Shown piece by piece: positions 24,080 through 35,078 of a stretch of 64,000 bases of DNA. The notes beneath the pieces are model-generated. The model was not told the origin of the DNA and searched no databases. It saw nothing but the letters and a program-made list of their open reading frames with translations. The position numbers and the translations under genes are program-made. Source of the stretch: Musa acuminata AAA Group (Eukaryota; Streptophyta; Magnoliopsida; Zingiberales; Musaceae). Every line of letters starts with the position of its first letter. The stretch's first letter is position 1. The stretch lies in assembly GCF_036884655.1 (NCBI RefSeq), contig NC_088348.1:28214501-28278500 (forward strand). The letters run 5' to 3'.

Positions 24080-24787
24080 TCAGTTGAGCACTGAGAGTGG
24101 CATTATGCCGCCAGGATGGGCTTCTGCGGCAGCTGCTGTCAACTGTCTGCCGGAATCCATGGCAGGCATCATCAGGTGCTCATGAAGGTGGTGTGTGTAT
24201 CCGCCGTCCACCAAATTCAGATCGGCCGCCCGCCGGCCGTAGGCCATGGCAGGAGCAGCAGCTGGCACCATGGGAAGGGGTGACTGCGGGCTGTGGCCCT
24301 GCGGTGGTTGAAGAGGCGGCCGCTTCCTCTTCTTCTTCTTCTCGTAGGCGATCCCCCTCGCTTTGGCCTGGCTGTCTCTTACCTCCCTGAGATAAAGGCG
24401 GACGGCGCGTGCGGCGAAGGGGTTGGTCTCCGGCTGGCCGCCGTTCTCCTCGAAGGCGGCGCGGAGGCGGCCGACGAGCGCGTCGAGGCTGCCCCAGGCT
24501 TGCTTGAGGGGGCACGGGCACGGCGCCGGGGGCTGCGGGTGACCGAAGAAAGGGCATCCTGCGGCGTGCACCTTGGTCTTGCCGAACTGGTCCAGGTAGC
24601 GTAGGAATTCCAGCACGTGGGCGCCGCTGCACCGGGAGAGCTCCAGCGGCGGGCGGTGGTTCCGCAGGTACTGCCTGAAGGTGTTCCAGTCCCGCCGCTT
24701 CTGCGACTCGTACCGGCTCGGCCTACCCCCGCCGCCGCCTTTTGGAGCGCCTGAATTGCCCGAGCTATCGGAGTTAATTGACGACAT
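24080..24787 (-). CDS. ALOG-domain protein (LSH/G1-like)
   Basis: Single coding exon of 235 residues. The ATG at 24787 (MSSINSDSS) is chosen over an in-frame start 45 codons upstream, because ALOG proteins begin with a short Ser/Gly-rich tail and the upstream extension looks like 5' UTR. A possible 5' UTR acceptor (GGTTTCAG) lies just before the start. Residues about 22-150 form the ALOG domain: [20 protein letters not shown], then a zinc-ribbon insert with H74, C78, C90 and C92, then [21 protein letters not shown] basic KKKKRKR nuclear signal follows at about 150-156. The C-terminus is low-complexity. ALOG proteins are plant-specific nuclear DNA-binding regulators of meristem, inflorescence and organ boundary development (Arabidopsis LSH, rice G1 and TAWAWA1). 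Which subgroup this is cannot be told without a tree. Confidence 0.95.
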   Translation of the reverse strand: MSSINSDSSGNSGAPKGGGGGRPSRYESQKRRDWNTFRQYLRNHRPPLELSRCSGAHVLEFLRYLDQFGKTKVHAAGCPFFGHPQPPAPCPCPLKQAWGSLDALVGRLRAAFEENGGQPETNPFAARAVRLYLREVRDSQAKARGIAYEKKKKRKRPPLQPPQGHSPQSPLPMVPAAAPAMAYGRRAADLNLVDGGYTHHLHEHLMMPAMDSGRQLTAAAAEAHPGGIMPLSVLN

Positions 24788-26687
24788 GCTTCCGTGGCTG
24801 AAACCAGCTTTCTTGATCTTCCAGAAACGATCAGTAACCTGAAGAACACGAGGACATCTCCACCAAGTTCTTCCCTTTCTTGATCTGCTGATCCAAGTCC
24901 GTTTCCTCTCTCGGTACTGCAATCTAGCTGGAGAAAGAGGAGGCCAGTGGCTGAGACCAAATAGACGACCAAAGCAGACGATGGAAGTGCAGGTACTTCT
25001 CTATTTCAGTGCACTGTTCTAAGAGACGATTAGTTCCTGAGCTGTGTGTGATGATGACGAGAAAGAAAGGACTATCCTGGGACTTACTTGAATTCCATGC
25101 CCATCACCCAAAGAGAAGAGAGAAGAAGAAGACACGATCCAGGAGCTCAGATCTGAGAGAACTCGGAGAACCTGAAGCTTTATGCCATGCTGGGCAGAAT
25201 AGCTGGTTCCGAAGCGAGTAGGCTTCAATTAAGGAGATCAGCTGAAACATGTACCCTAGCCTTGAGATAGAGACACAACCATGTAGAGAGTCTCTCGCAG
25301 TCACAGGTAATTTCTTGAAGGTAAAGCTAAGCTCAGAGAGAGGACGAGAGTAAAGTGTGGAAGCTGATGGATGAGAGGGAGAGGAGACAAGAGGTGGGTC
25401 CTGAAACGTAGACAACCACCTCGTGGACATGGTGGCCTTGGCACGACGCACCTCACACTGCACACAACGTCAGCTCAGGGGGGAGGGTCTTCTCCCACCT
25501 GCACCTCCTCGTTCTCCTCGTCCCCAATCACCTGAACTCCTCTCTCCTCAGCCATGCATCGACGGCAGCAATGCACATTCCATGGATCACTTATACTGCT
25601 AAACACGAGTTCAAGAACACGAACATGTCCACCTTTCTCCGATGGCAAGGACCTTAATCGAGCTGCAAGCAGCAACCCTGGCAGTACAGTACAGTGTCAC
25701 GATGACAAGACCAATCACTTTCCCCTGAAAAGCTCAGCTCCACCCGACACCTCCTGCCAGCCATTGTGCACTTGTACTTCCACAACCAGTTTCTGCTTCA
25801 CAAACTCGACTCATACAATCATCCACACAAGTAAGCATGCGGATAACTTTTCTTTACCCTTCTCCTTCATGCAATTGTTCCACAGACATTATGATCAGAA
25901 ACGGACAGAGCCAATGACAGATACTGGGAGGATCAAGCATACAAGGTTTTGGGTGTATATGGAGTGCAGTGGCTGTTCTCATGCAGCTCCATAGCATTTG
26001 AACTACTGGTGTACATCGAGGAAACCCACACCTTCAATGGAGCAACACAAACACATTCGTTGGTAATGGAAACACAAGTAAAGAGAAAAGTAGGGCAGGA
26101 GATGAGTAATGAAGTCAGCAGATCTATTGGCTGTTTTCTTTTATGTTTGATACAATGCTTTATTTTATTGGGAAGATAAATCTTAGCTTGCTCAGTTCAC
26201 ACAGCAGCAATTCATGATAAGACAACAGTGGATCAGTTCATGCAAATACTTCTTTTTTTAATTATTTTTTATGATTTCGTCATAGATTTTGACTGATAAA
26301 AATATGTTATATATAATGAGATTTCGAATCCTTAATTTTTAATAATTTTTTAATAAAATTATTAGATGATATCTATTTGATATTTTGGCTAAAGTTAGAC
26401 ATTTAATGAGCTCAGTTTCCTTATAATACATACATGAAATAATCAAAGGCAGTAAAATGAAGAACACAGTAAAATTTCTGGAATATAATAAAATATAAGC
26501 ATTGAATATTATTTTTCCCATCTCACACACTCTCTTTAAATCAACCTTACAAATAATTATTTAGAATTTTCCTTCTCATCATCTCACCCTCTCTTAATTG
26601 TCCACACACTAATAATTTCTTCTTCCTATTTCTTTACCTTTGGGGGTTCATCAACAACATAGTTTCTGGGAATTCTGATATTTAGAA
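24788..26687. other. ALOG upstream region
   Basis: Holds the 5' UTR and promoter of the ALOG gene on the - strand (CT-rich on that strand around 25100-25400). Several overlapping open frames on both strands at 25.0-26.0 kb have no recognisable content. From 26.2 kb the sequence becomes very AT-rich. No second gene is supported. Confidence 0.45.
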
Positions 26688-26883
26688 GTGGAGGCCATCA
26701 AGATTGCATCTTTTTCGGCTAGCAGATTTCCGGCATCACCGAATTCTACAGGCGGGATGCATTGCATAACCCGAGCGCTAGGGTTTAAGCTGATGGCGGT
26801 GGCGGTGGCCGATGGGAAGGGTGGGGCCTCGGTGGACAAAGGCCCTGGTAACGGGGTTGGAGGCTCGAGCGTTGGCTTTGCAG
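26688..26883 (+). other. Possible 5' exon, unrecognised
   Basis: An open frame starts MEAIKIASFSASRFPAS and runs to a good donor (GCAG/GTGAGA at 26884), with 65 codons. It is fairly GC-rich and lies about 360 bases upstream of the first PAT1-like block on the same strand. It could be an old first exon of that locus or an unrelated relic. I do not recognise the protein. Confidence 0.3.
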
Positions 26884-28359
26884 GTGAGATTCGTCTTCTC
26901 TTTCTCCGGTTTTCTTGGGGATTTTTGGTCTTGTGGGTCGGCTTGAATGGGAAAGATTGGTTCTTGATGGTGTCATACTGTTGGATTGGGTTGAGGAGAG
27001 GTGGGCTTGTGATTCTCGTGGAGTCTTTGCTTGGGTCGTTTGCGTTAGGCCTGCAGGAGATCACAAAGTGGGCGATAGCTTTTGAGCGGCGGGTCCGTCG
27101 TTGGTTCTAATGCCTAGATGATGAACTTGCCACACGTGATTTTTCTTCCCTATGCCGTTCTCCTTTTTCTTTTCTTGGCGGTGTATACGCTATACTCGGC
27201 AACGCCGTATTGATTAGAGAATTGGATTTGCTGTCTTTAGCATATGAATCAATTTGATGCATCACTATATGCATTTTTCAGAGACAGTCTCTTTGATGAA
27301 TTTGAGTTGGGGGGATTACAAGATGACAGTGGTAGCGTTGATCTCCATCGTATTGTGTTCGACGAGGAGGAAGATCAAATTTTCACCCTGGTGAATAGAG
27401 TAGAAGTAAGTTTACTCAGTAGGAGAACTCAATCATCATGCTTACTAGTTTATCTTGATTTGGTTGTATTAATTGGTGGAGCCATCTTCATCCTATTGTT
27501 CATTATTAAGGCTTGCTCCATGGTATTTGGTAGCTCTGTTCCTTCTGTTTTGGCATTTATTTCAGTTGACTCTTTGATACCAATCTGATTTCCTCTGTGG
27601 ATCAGTATGTCTTGAGAATGATAGTTCATGCGCTCATATTTTTTACATTTGATGTGTACATTACAAGTATACTATCGATTGTCTTTATCATGTCAAGTAT
27701 AAAAAGACAAAGCTAATAAATTTATATCATGGAAAGAAAATCCATAGTATAAATTGGAAGACTAACATACAAATTAATTAGATTTGTCTTTTTTCTTAGA
27801 ATTTTATTATTTTAAAAATGGTATTATCTTGTGAATTTTTTAATTATTATAAAAACTGTATTATCTAGGTGAAATTATAAAGATAAATATGAATATATTT
27901 TTCATACCCATCTGTGGCTTGTATATTTAAGTTTCAAATGTCCATGTTTTCATTTTACAACAAGTGATTTTGTTAATTATTCTTTTTTACCTATTAGTCA
28001 CACAAGGATACAGTCCAACCAAGGAGCACAGGAGTAATTGGCAAGAGATGTTCTTTTCCTAGGGCAAGTGAGTTGTGCTATTTCATTTATTAACTTTCTA
28101 ATTTGTATTATCAAGCTCTACTAAGTGAATAAAATGTCAATGAAGCATGCTTTTAGCCGATACTGGTGTATATTTTCTTCTCTTTTATGCATTTTAGGTA
28201 ATTGTATTTATTTCTTGTAGATTTTACTGCAAAGTGGTACCTTTTTTGTTATACAAATTGAGTAGAGAGTAATACTTTATCATGGTTCTAGTTTTGATTT
28301 TTTTTTTTCCAACTTGTCTTGGATATGATTGAGGTTTTACATTCCATGTGCCAAGGTTT

Positions 28360-28530
28360 AAGATCTGGTTCTGGTACACACACCGGATGGTATGCCTCAA
28401 TTAAGTAATAAGAAAATAGAGAAAATATTTGATATGTTGGTATGGTAACTCATAGTACACCAGTGTATTAGTATGGATCTGGATTAATATATACAGTTGG
28501 TTTATTGTGCACACCGTATTCTATGTATAT
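28360..28530. repeat. Possible decayed copy of the GGTAC-rich repeat
   Basis: Words such as GGTACACACACCGGATGGTA, GGTATGGTAACTCATAGTAC and a final CACACCGTA resemble the MITE at 33101-33312 and the repeat at 37.1-37.5 kb. It lies inside the PAT1 pseudogene. Borders are not visible. Confidence 0.3.
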
Positions 28531-29169
28531 CATCACCCTTGCAATGATAAATTTACAACAGTGGTGCATATTTGCTGTCTGTAGAGGGCTTTAGCTTGGA
28601 AAAGGGCTTCAGCTAGTCCATGTTCTTGAATCTCGAGAGGTTCCTGGAAATATCTGCTTAAGATGGTGGGAGCATCATCTAAATGACATGAACAAGTGAT
28701 CTTTCCTATCTTATCAAATGTTTGCTTTTGATACTCTGCCTTCTGCATCAAGCTAATCCTTGACTACTCTCTGTAGGATATCCTTAGCATGGTAATTCTT
28801 TGATTAGGATTGATTTTCTATGTCCGTAGATTCTTCTAACAATCTGGTCATATAGACCTCTTTGACTGAGACATTGCCTTTTAGGGTTCATCCACTGCAG
28901 ACTGGGCACAGAACCCAGAGTTTTTGAACCAGCAAGATCAGCATATAGATGCTGAAAATGTCCAAGATGGTAAAAGGTGCTGGTCACATCCTCATCCTTA
29001 TTCCCTCCACCTGGTGCACCATCACTGTTTTCCCCAAATCACTGACACTATAGTGGCAGACTAAAGAGCTTGGGTACATTTTGCAGCAATGCTCTACTCA
29101 CAGCAATAACCCTTTAGATGATTACTATCACCAAACTTGCTTAGCAAAGAGATCAGCTTGATTAAATCT

Positions 29170-29700
29170 AAAGCACCATGTCACAACTCGAAGATGATGG
29201 GCTAACTGGGCCATCAGGCCTATCAACTTCGTTTGGCCTAAATCACTGGTTAAAATACTTAAGTTGAGATTGATAGTAATACACTTATCATACCCTTATA
29301 AATTAATTTTAGTCTTGTCCATTTCCGATGTGGGACAAATCGAGATGTTATAATTTTTCTCACTCAAGGGCTTGATGTCCTTGTAAGACCCAGCATAGTC
29401 CAGATCAAATCTTAGCATGGTATATGGTGGCTTCACGTCACGACGAGTCCTTTGACTCATGGTGAGCCTCCTTATCATACCCAAATACAAAGTTAGCTCT
29501 GATACCAAAAAAAGATGTCACATCCTGAAATTTTTTTTATATTTATTTAATACATATTTTTATTTAATTTACTAACAAAAATAATATTATCCTACTTGGT
29601 ATGTTGAATAATCATTTCCTAAATTTCATTAGCAAAAAAAAATGAAAAAATTATACCTAATTTAGGGATTTGATTAAAAAAATTATACATAATTCATTAG
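29170..29700 (-). mobile_element. LTR-retroelement fragment, PBS-like border
   Basis: Bases 29504-29515 read TGGTATCAGAGC on the - strand, a tRNA-Met primer site. Beyond it TGTCACATCC at about 29516-29526 would be the inner end of a - strand LTR. The leader side (29170-29500) includes CATTTCCGATGTGGGAC, a word of a type common in plant LTR/TRIM elements and matched by CATATCTCCGATGTAGGA near 42730. No gag or pol was seen. It probably inserted into the PAT1 copy after duplication. The second LTR was not identified. Confidence 0.5.
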
Positions 29701-31234
29701 CTCCATTTCTGCCCAAATGTCACTAAGGATCTATCACAGTCCAAGGATGAACAACCTGCACATCTGCAGGTGGTTGCTCTTGGGAGACCTTCCTTCTCCT
29801 CCATTCATAGTCCACAGCCTCTTCTTGAAGTTGAATCACAATGATCATCAGTGGGTAACATCCTTGACTAGAAATCTTATTTGAAGACTCTAGAGCAAGT
29901 GCCTATGGTGGCTGCTAGAATCACCATCAAGCATGGCCATTGCCTTGTACTTGATGTAGATTACATCGATCGCCTGCTGCAATTTAGCCAGCCACAGGAT
30001 GGTGGCTCCCATCTGAGTTGGAAGAGGGAAGTCTTCCTACAAGAGCTTGCCACATTGCTTTAGCTAGTTGATCTACTTGGCCCAAGTAACTCTAGCCACT
30101 CTGCGCCAGCCACAGTGATCATGTTTCTTCGTGTAGTCTCTCTTCCAAGGGGCCGGAAACTTCTTTCCTGCTACCTTCAGCTTCTCATGCCTGGCAGTGA
30201 GCTCACCTGTGTCGTCTGCATGGCTTTTTTCAGCCACCTGAGATTTCTATTTGGTGTGCTGCCATTGGATTCTAGTGCAGCTGAAAGTACAATTAATCTT
30301 GTAAAGCGTATTTCTTCATGAATACATAGCATAGATCTCAATGCTCTCAGTGCTTGCTTAGCTGCTGTTGTTTATTCTTCAGAACAGCCACCTCTTCGTC
30401 CGCTTGGAAGTTCTGCTGGTGATGGTGCTTCCGTCGTCGTAAAATCTGTTCTTGATAGGGCAACAGAGCTTCTAACTGACCATGATACTGCTATAAGTTG
30501 CAGCATACCCAGCCGCAACGTGTGGCAAGCATCAAGAAGTACTGTCTTAGTACATATGACAGTATAATGCAGTCCTTGACATTGCAGGCTCCAAATGCTG
30601 CTGTAATTGGGTCAAAAGTCACCCAAGCTATAATTAGGGATATGCTTGTGGGCTTGTTAGGTTCAGGTGATCCTCATAATAATGAACATCAGCGTAAGCT
30701 GTTACTTGATTTTGTTCGGAGAACAATGATTGCTACTGGGTACAATTGTCCTTAGGGATGCAATGAACCAGTAACTCTTCAATGAGTTTCAGGTCGGAGT
30801 ATTGACTATTCACATGTATGATGAAAAGTAACTTAGCTTTTCGTGATCCTCCTTTAACATTCCACTGCCAACGTCACACATACATGCTGCTTCCTCAGCA
30901 AGACAAGCTGTTGGCAGGTGGAAAGCAGTAAAAACTTGATAGAGTTTGAACAGATAAACTTGTCATGTTCTCCTTTTTATTAGCCCAACTACCAGTCTTC
31001 TTTTCATATACTGGCTCTTGAACATTGTTGGATTCGAATGGAAGTATTCTTCCAAGGGAGCTTATTTGGGTGCTCCATATTTGTAACTCCAGATGGATAG
31101 GGATAGGAACTGTACAGATTCTGTTGCTTTAAGCGTTTCTTTTCTGCTCTCTTTTGAGGATCTGTAGCTTTCTCTGTTTTTAGTTCTTGTCTTGTTTGTT
31201 GGTTGCCGTAGGGAGTTTGCTTTAGCTACTTTGA

Positions 31235-31621
31235 TCAGGCCTTCAGCAACAACTGCTTCTTTTGAGGTGCGGCTTTTAGGAGTTGAAATCCTTTTTGGAT
31301 TTGATCCATAAATTGTTGCAAATTTTCTTTTATGCTTGATGCTTGAGGAGTCTTTTTCTTTTGTTCTCTTGTGAATTCTGAGTCATTCTCAAAATGGTCT
31401 TTATTTACAGAGAAACTTCTATTCTGAATGGCTATAACTTGAGAAGTTGCACAAACTTTTGGTCTGAAAGGGGCTTTACCTTGAAAATATGATGACAGGT
31501 ATGCAATTGCTTTCATGATTGGTAGGATTACACTGTCCTTTATCGTTCCAGATGGTTGTCTTCTGCATCCAAAAGTTGTTAAAGCTAAGCTGACTAGTTC
31601 AGCATGAAAAGCACTTGGCAT
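31235..31621 (-). other. Unrecognised 128-codon open frame
   Basis: Open from ATG at 31621 to the stop at 31235, encoding a basic, Lys/Gln-rich product (REQKKKTPQASS, LLKAAPQKKQLLL). Composition and length are unusual for chance in AT-rich DNA, and it lies tail-to-tail with the PAT1 pseudogene, about 480 bases away. A donor-like GTAAAG lies inside, after SSYFQ. I see no known domain. It may be an exon or relic of a gene I do not recognise, or a long chance frame. Confidence 0.3.
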
Positions 31622-31657
31622 CTAAAACAACTCAGACCAAAGGAGGGGCCATGATAC

Positions 31658-31681
31658 CTCTCTCTCTCTCTCTCTCTCTCA
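31658..31681. repeat. (CT)n microsatellite
   Basis: Pure TC run of about 24 bases, just upstream of the open frame ending at 31235-31621 on the - strand. Confidence 0.85.
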
Positions 31682-31815
31682 AGCTTTGAGTTTACCATCA
31701 AATGGAACAGGCCTAAAGTTGGCAACCACCAACTTTCCTTTTCCTACTTTTCCCAACTTTTCATTCACACAAACATTACTTACACTTTGTCTATGTTTTA
31801 TATATGGCTGATGCC

Positions 31816-32700
31816 TCACCTGTATGTTGACTGTTGGTTTGCAGAGAGATTTTGCCCACCTACCTGCAGGTCGACATGTGAGCTAAAGTTTTCTGTTAAT
31901 TACGGTACGCTTGAGAACATATTTGAAATGTGCATTCAGCATTCAATGCACATGTCAAATATGAATTGATATTTAGTAATTTTTTTTTGAAAATCATATC
32001 TAGCTTAGATACTGTATTAGAAATACTCAAATGTTGATGTTATCTCATAATAGTATTTGCAGGATGTTAATATATATATATTTTTAATTTTAAAAATATT
32101 TTATGATTTTATCTAAATTTTAAAATTACCAAAATTATTTAGTAATAAACAAACATAATTTATTTTTTATTTATTATATATTTGGGCCATATGAAATTTT
32201 TATAAGATTTTCATTTACTTATTAATTTTTAAAGGATAAATTTATCATAAAATATTCAATGGACTTTTGAAATATAATTTTATCAAACAACACTTACATC
32301 AATGCATATTTAAAAAAAATATATATAATTTTTATCTATTATTTATCAAACACACAAAATATTTTATAACCACATATTCATTCAAATCCCTTTAACTAAT
32401 ACTAGTCTCTTAGTCTTCCATTGTGTTGTCTCATGGTTTTCATGCAGATTTCACTACCACCAGTGCCTCCTTACCTGTATGTTGACATGTCAGCTAAAAT
32501 CTACTTGAGCATTTCCTTGTGTTGACTCTTGGTCTGCAGAGAGATTTTGCCAGCTTACCTGCATGTTGATATTTGAGCCAAAATCTACTTGAGCATTTCT
32601 CTCTGTTAACTAGTTTCTGCAGGGTGTTGACTCTTTGTTCGGTTCGCAGGAGGGATTCATAATGCCATGTTACCTGCACGTTGACATATGAGCCATTATT
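31816..32700. repeat. Diverged tandem repeat family split by AT-rich DNA
   Basis: A unit with TTACCTGYATGTTGACAT, a CTAAAATCTACTTGAGCATT-type segment and TGCAGAGAGATTTTGCC occurs at about 31816-31900, 32471-32554, 32555-32669 and, partly, from 32670. The second and third copies are 84 bases apart. Bases 31975-32440, between the first and later copies, are extremely AT-rich and may be a later insertion, although no clear terminal repeats were found. Confidence 0.65.
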
Positions 32701-33090
32701 TTCTGACACATCAGTCCCTCCAATGCGTTGACTCAATCTTACAGCATGTTGACTTGGTGTTATCCAAAATCTATTTAAGCCTTCCTTTCTGACAGATTCT
32801 CGGATCACGGTTCGCAGTCTGAAACCATTGCATCGGTAGCTGCAACGCCTGAGGTACTGACATCTTAATCTATTGAGTCGGTTTATAAGATTATTTTATC
32901 GGATCTAATAAAAATAAATGTTAAAGAATTATGACTCATTAGAAACTAAAAGAAAGTGAAACGGTTGCATCTCCAATCAACTAACGCTATATGCGACATT
33001 AATTACTTGGTTTTTTATTGGTTTTATCAATTAGTTAAAGACAATTGCTTTTACCATTATTGAGTATTAATGTTAATTGTAGTCTTAATG

Positions 33091-33322
33091 TGATTATGTT
33101 CAAGGTTCGCTGTATCGTATCGTACCGAGTGGTACGCCCTGATGTATCGAATATTTTTTTATTTTTTTCAACAATGCTACAGTATAGTACTGTAATACTA
33201 TAGCAGTACTATAGTCTAGTACTGTAGCACTGTAGCGGTACCGTCTGTGTACCGGTAATTTGTCGGACCGGTACATACCGTCCGGTACGATACGCTTCGA
33301 TACGGTAGATCTTGATTATGTT
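33091..33322. mobile_element. Short MITE with exact 10-bp target duplication
   Basis: TGATTATGTT occurs exactly at 33091-33100 and 33313-33322, flanking a 212-base element at 33101-33312. Its ends form imperfect terminal inverted repeats of about 40 bases: the left end reads CAAGGTTCGCTGTATCG... and the reverse complement of the right end reads AGATCTACCGTATCG..., both going on to TATCGTACCG and GGTA. The core is rich in GGTACC/GTACTATAG-type self-complementary words. A 9-11 bp duplication is typical of Mutator-like elements, so a MULE-derived MITE is likely. There is no coding capacity. Confidence 0.75.
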
Positions 33323-33677
33323 AATAATAGATAAAATAGGAGTTGACTATAAAGGTATGTATGTCGAAGTTTTTGAATTTTTTGTTGTGTATATATATAT
33401 ATCTTAAATATAAAATACAAAATAATTAAAAAAAATTTGGAGGGATATTAAATGTAAATACAAATGTACATTTGTTACATAAAGATGAATGCATGTTATC
33501 CAATCAAATTGAAATTGGCAAAAGGATTCCTGCATTTGAAAGCGAGTGCAGCTGTCACGGGAAGAACATGGGAATGCGAGAAAAGAAGCGGCAGATATCC
33601 CCCCATTTCTCTGCTACGCTTCCTCTCCTCCCTCTCTCTAATTTCAACGCTTCCGAGGTCCAGCCTGACTCGTCTCA

Positions 33678-33684
<7 letters not shown>

Positions 33685-33716
<32 letters not shown>
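33685..33716. repeat. (CT)n microsatellite
   Basis: Pure CT run of about 32 bases inside the putative leader of the epimerase gene; a shorter CT run follows at about 33758-33770. Confidence 0.85.
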
Positions 33717-33718
<2 letters not shown>

Positions 33719-33993
33719 GCCTTCGTTCTTCATGGGTCTCTCCTACATCTCCCTCTTTCTCTCTCTCTCTCATGCCTACGTTCTTCGGGGGTCACTCCTA
33801 CGTCTCCCTCTCATGTGACTCGCGTCACCTGGTACCCTTCGCTGCTGGTTTTGTGTCGTTTCGGTTGGGATTTGTGGCTTTATGCTGTTCCTTTTCGTCG
33901 CGGGGTGTTGCCTTGCGGCTTATTTTGCCTTCCTTATACGGTTTATTTCTTTTGCTGGGTCTTCTGGGGAATTCATTCTGGTTATGTTGCTTG

Positions 33994-34180
33994 CATAGGG
34001 ATGTTAAAGGTCGCAATTTGATTCCTCTTTTTGGTCTCGTATACATTTGTGGCTGGTGGTTCTTGATTGAGATTTGGGTTTTGTGTGGCATAGGGATGTT
34101 AAAAGTCGCAATTTGATTACTCTCTTTGGTCTCGTATACATTTGTTGGTGGCGAAGGAATGTTAAATGTCTCACTCACTT
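33994..34180. repeat. 95-bp tandem duplication in the leader
   Basis: Two adjacent copies share CATAGGGATGTTAAA, GTCGCAATTTGATT and TTTGGTCTCGTATACATTTG. A partial third copy begins at about 34155 with GGAATGTTAAATGTC and TTTTGTGGCTATTGGTT. Confidence 0.75.
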
Positions 34181-35078
34181 TTGTGGCTATTGGTTTTCGA
34201 TCGACATTTGAATTTTGCCTTCTCAAGATATATCCTTCTTCCTAGTCTTGCCTATCTGTCTGTAGGATCGCATCACTCTTCTCCTTGGTGCTGTTGAAAT
34301 GTCGCGCGTCTTTGTTCTGTTTTGATGGAAGCTTCATTTTTGTTCTTGTTTTCTTTGACATTTCAGTTTCCTAATTACTTTTCTTTCTCTTGTGTATAGC
34401 TAAGATGGGTTCTTTCTTGTTTTCATCAAACTTCTTTTGAGACGAACCCTCTCCGAGCTCTTTCTTTTAAGTTGACAATTTAGCATTTTTCTCATGTTAT
34501 CCTCTTTCTAAATCCTAGTGTAACTGAGAGATTGGTTTCCTTTATGGTAATAGCTTTGAGTTGAACGGCAGACTAGCATGCAGAAATTGTTTCTTTTTTT
34601 TCCTTTCTTTTAATATATCGAACCTCAGGCTTACAATTATGAGAAAAAAATAAATTTTCATTCCCTCCCAAGCTGAAACTTGATTTGCCATTGACTTTGC
34701 TACAGCTCTTTCTTTCTCTCGTTGGCAACTGTAAATTTGCTTCTTAGGAGAGACAGGGTCCTTATCACCCTAAATTTTAGCAACCTTTTCAGTGTCACAT
34801 TTGCCTACCAATTAATTGGAAACAGGTACTGATAGTCTTTTCCTTCTTCATTTTGTTTTATCGGTTACTCAATATAAATTATTTGTGGTTTTGCTTAGAT
34901 TATTGATGTAACTATCATTGGTTTATTTTGTGCCACTGAAATTTACTGAAATCTTATAAATTTTAATCTATGAAATGCTCCCAAATATTCCTTCCTTTAG
35001 ATCATTCTTTTAATTCCATCAATTTTCTTTTCCAATCTGTAGTCTCTCTAAAGATCTAATTGATTTGGTTTTGCAGTG

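Larger units (their letters stand above)
27244..30755 (+). pseudogene. PAT1-type mRNA-decay factor pseudogene
   Basis: PAT1 proteins link deadenylated mRNA to decapping in P-bodies. Collinear PAT1-like blocks occur: 27244-27409 (FDASLYAFF...ELGGLQDD, the conserved N-terminal motif), 27998-28067 (PRSTGVIGKR, with AG and GT borders), 28885-29030 (TADWAQNPEF, VQDGKRCWSHPHPYS) and about 29735-30755 ([90 protein letters not shown]). Breaks are a stop after the ELATLL segment, a stop near 30320, a frame change near 30530, a frame mismatch at the 28067/28885 junction, and loss of the long central part that normally joins the second and third thirds. An LTR-like insertion sits at about 29170-29700. 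Residual splice borders show an unprocessed gene copy. Confidence 0.87.
33323..35078 (+). promoter_or_regulatory. Upstream and 5' leader region of the epimerase gene
   Basis: Contains a long CT run (33685-33716), two copies of a 50-base block (about 33715 and 33768, with ATGCCTWCGTTCTTC) and two copies of a 95-base block (33994-34088 and 34089-34180, starting CATAGGGATGTTAAA). CT-rich leaders are common in plant housekeeping genes. The exon with the start codon begins at 35077 after TTTTGCAG, so at least one 5' UTR intron is likely. The exact transcription start cannot be read. Long open frames through the CT tract do not look coding. Confidence 0.5.

Noticed and set aside
24097..24972. Several long frames on both strands around the ALOG gene
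   Set aside because: They are shadows in other frames of a GC-rich exon; only the ALOG frame has family motifs.
33464..34116. Frames of 185 and 214 codons
   Set aside because: Both run through a CT microsatellite and duplicated blocks and differ only in how the repeat is read. There is no domain, and the epimerase start lies downstream.
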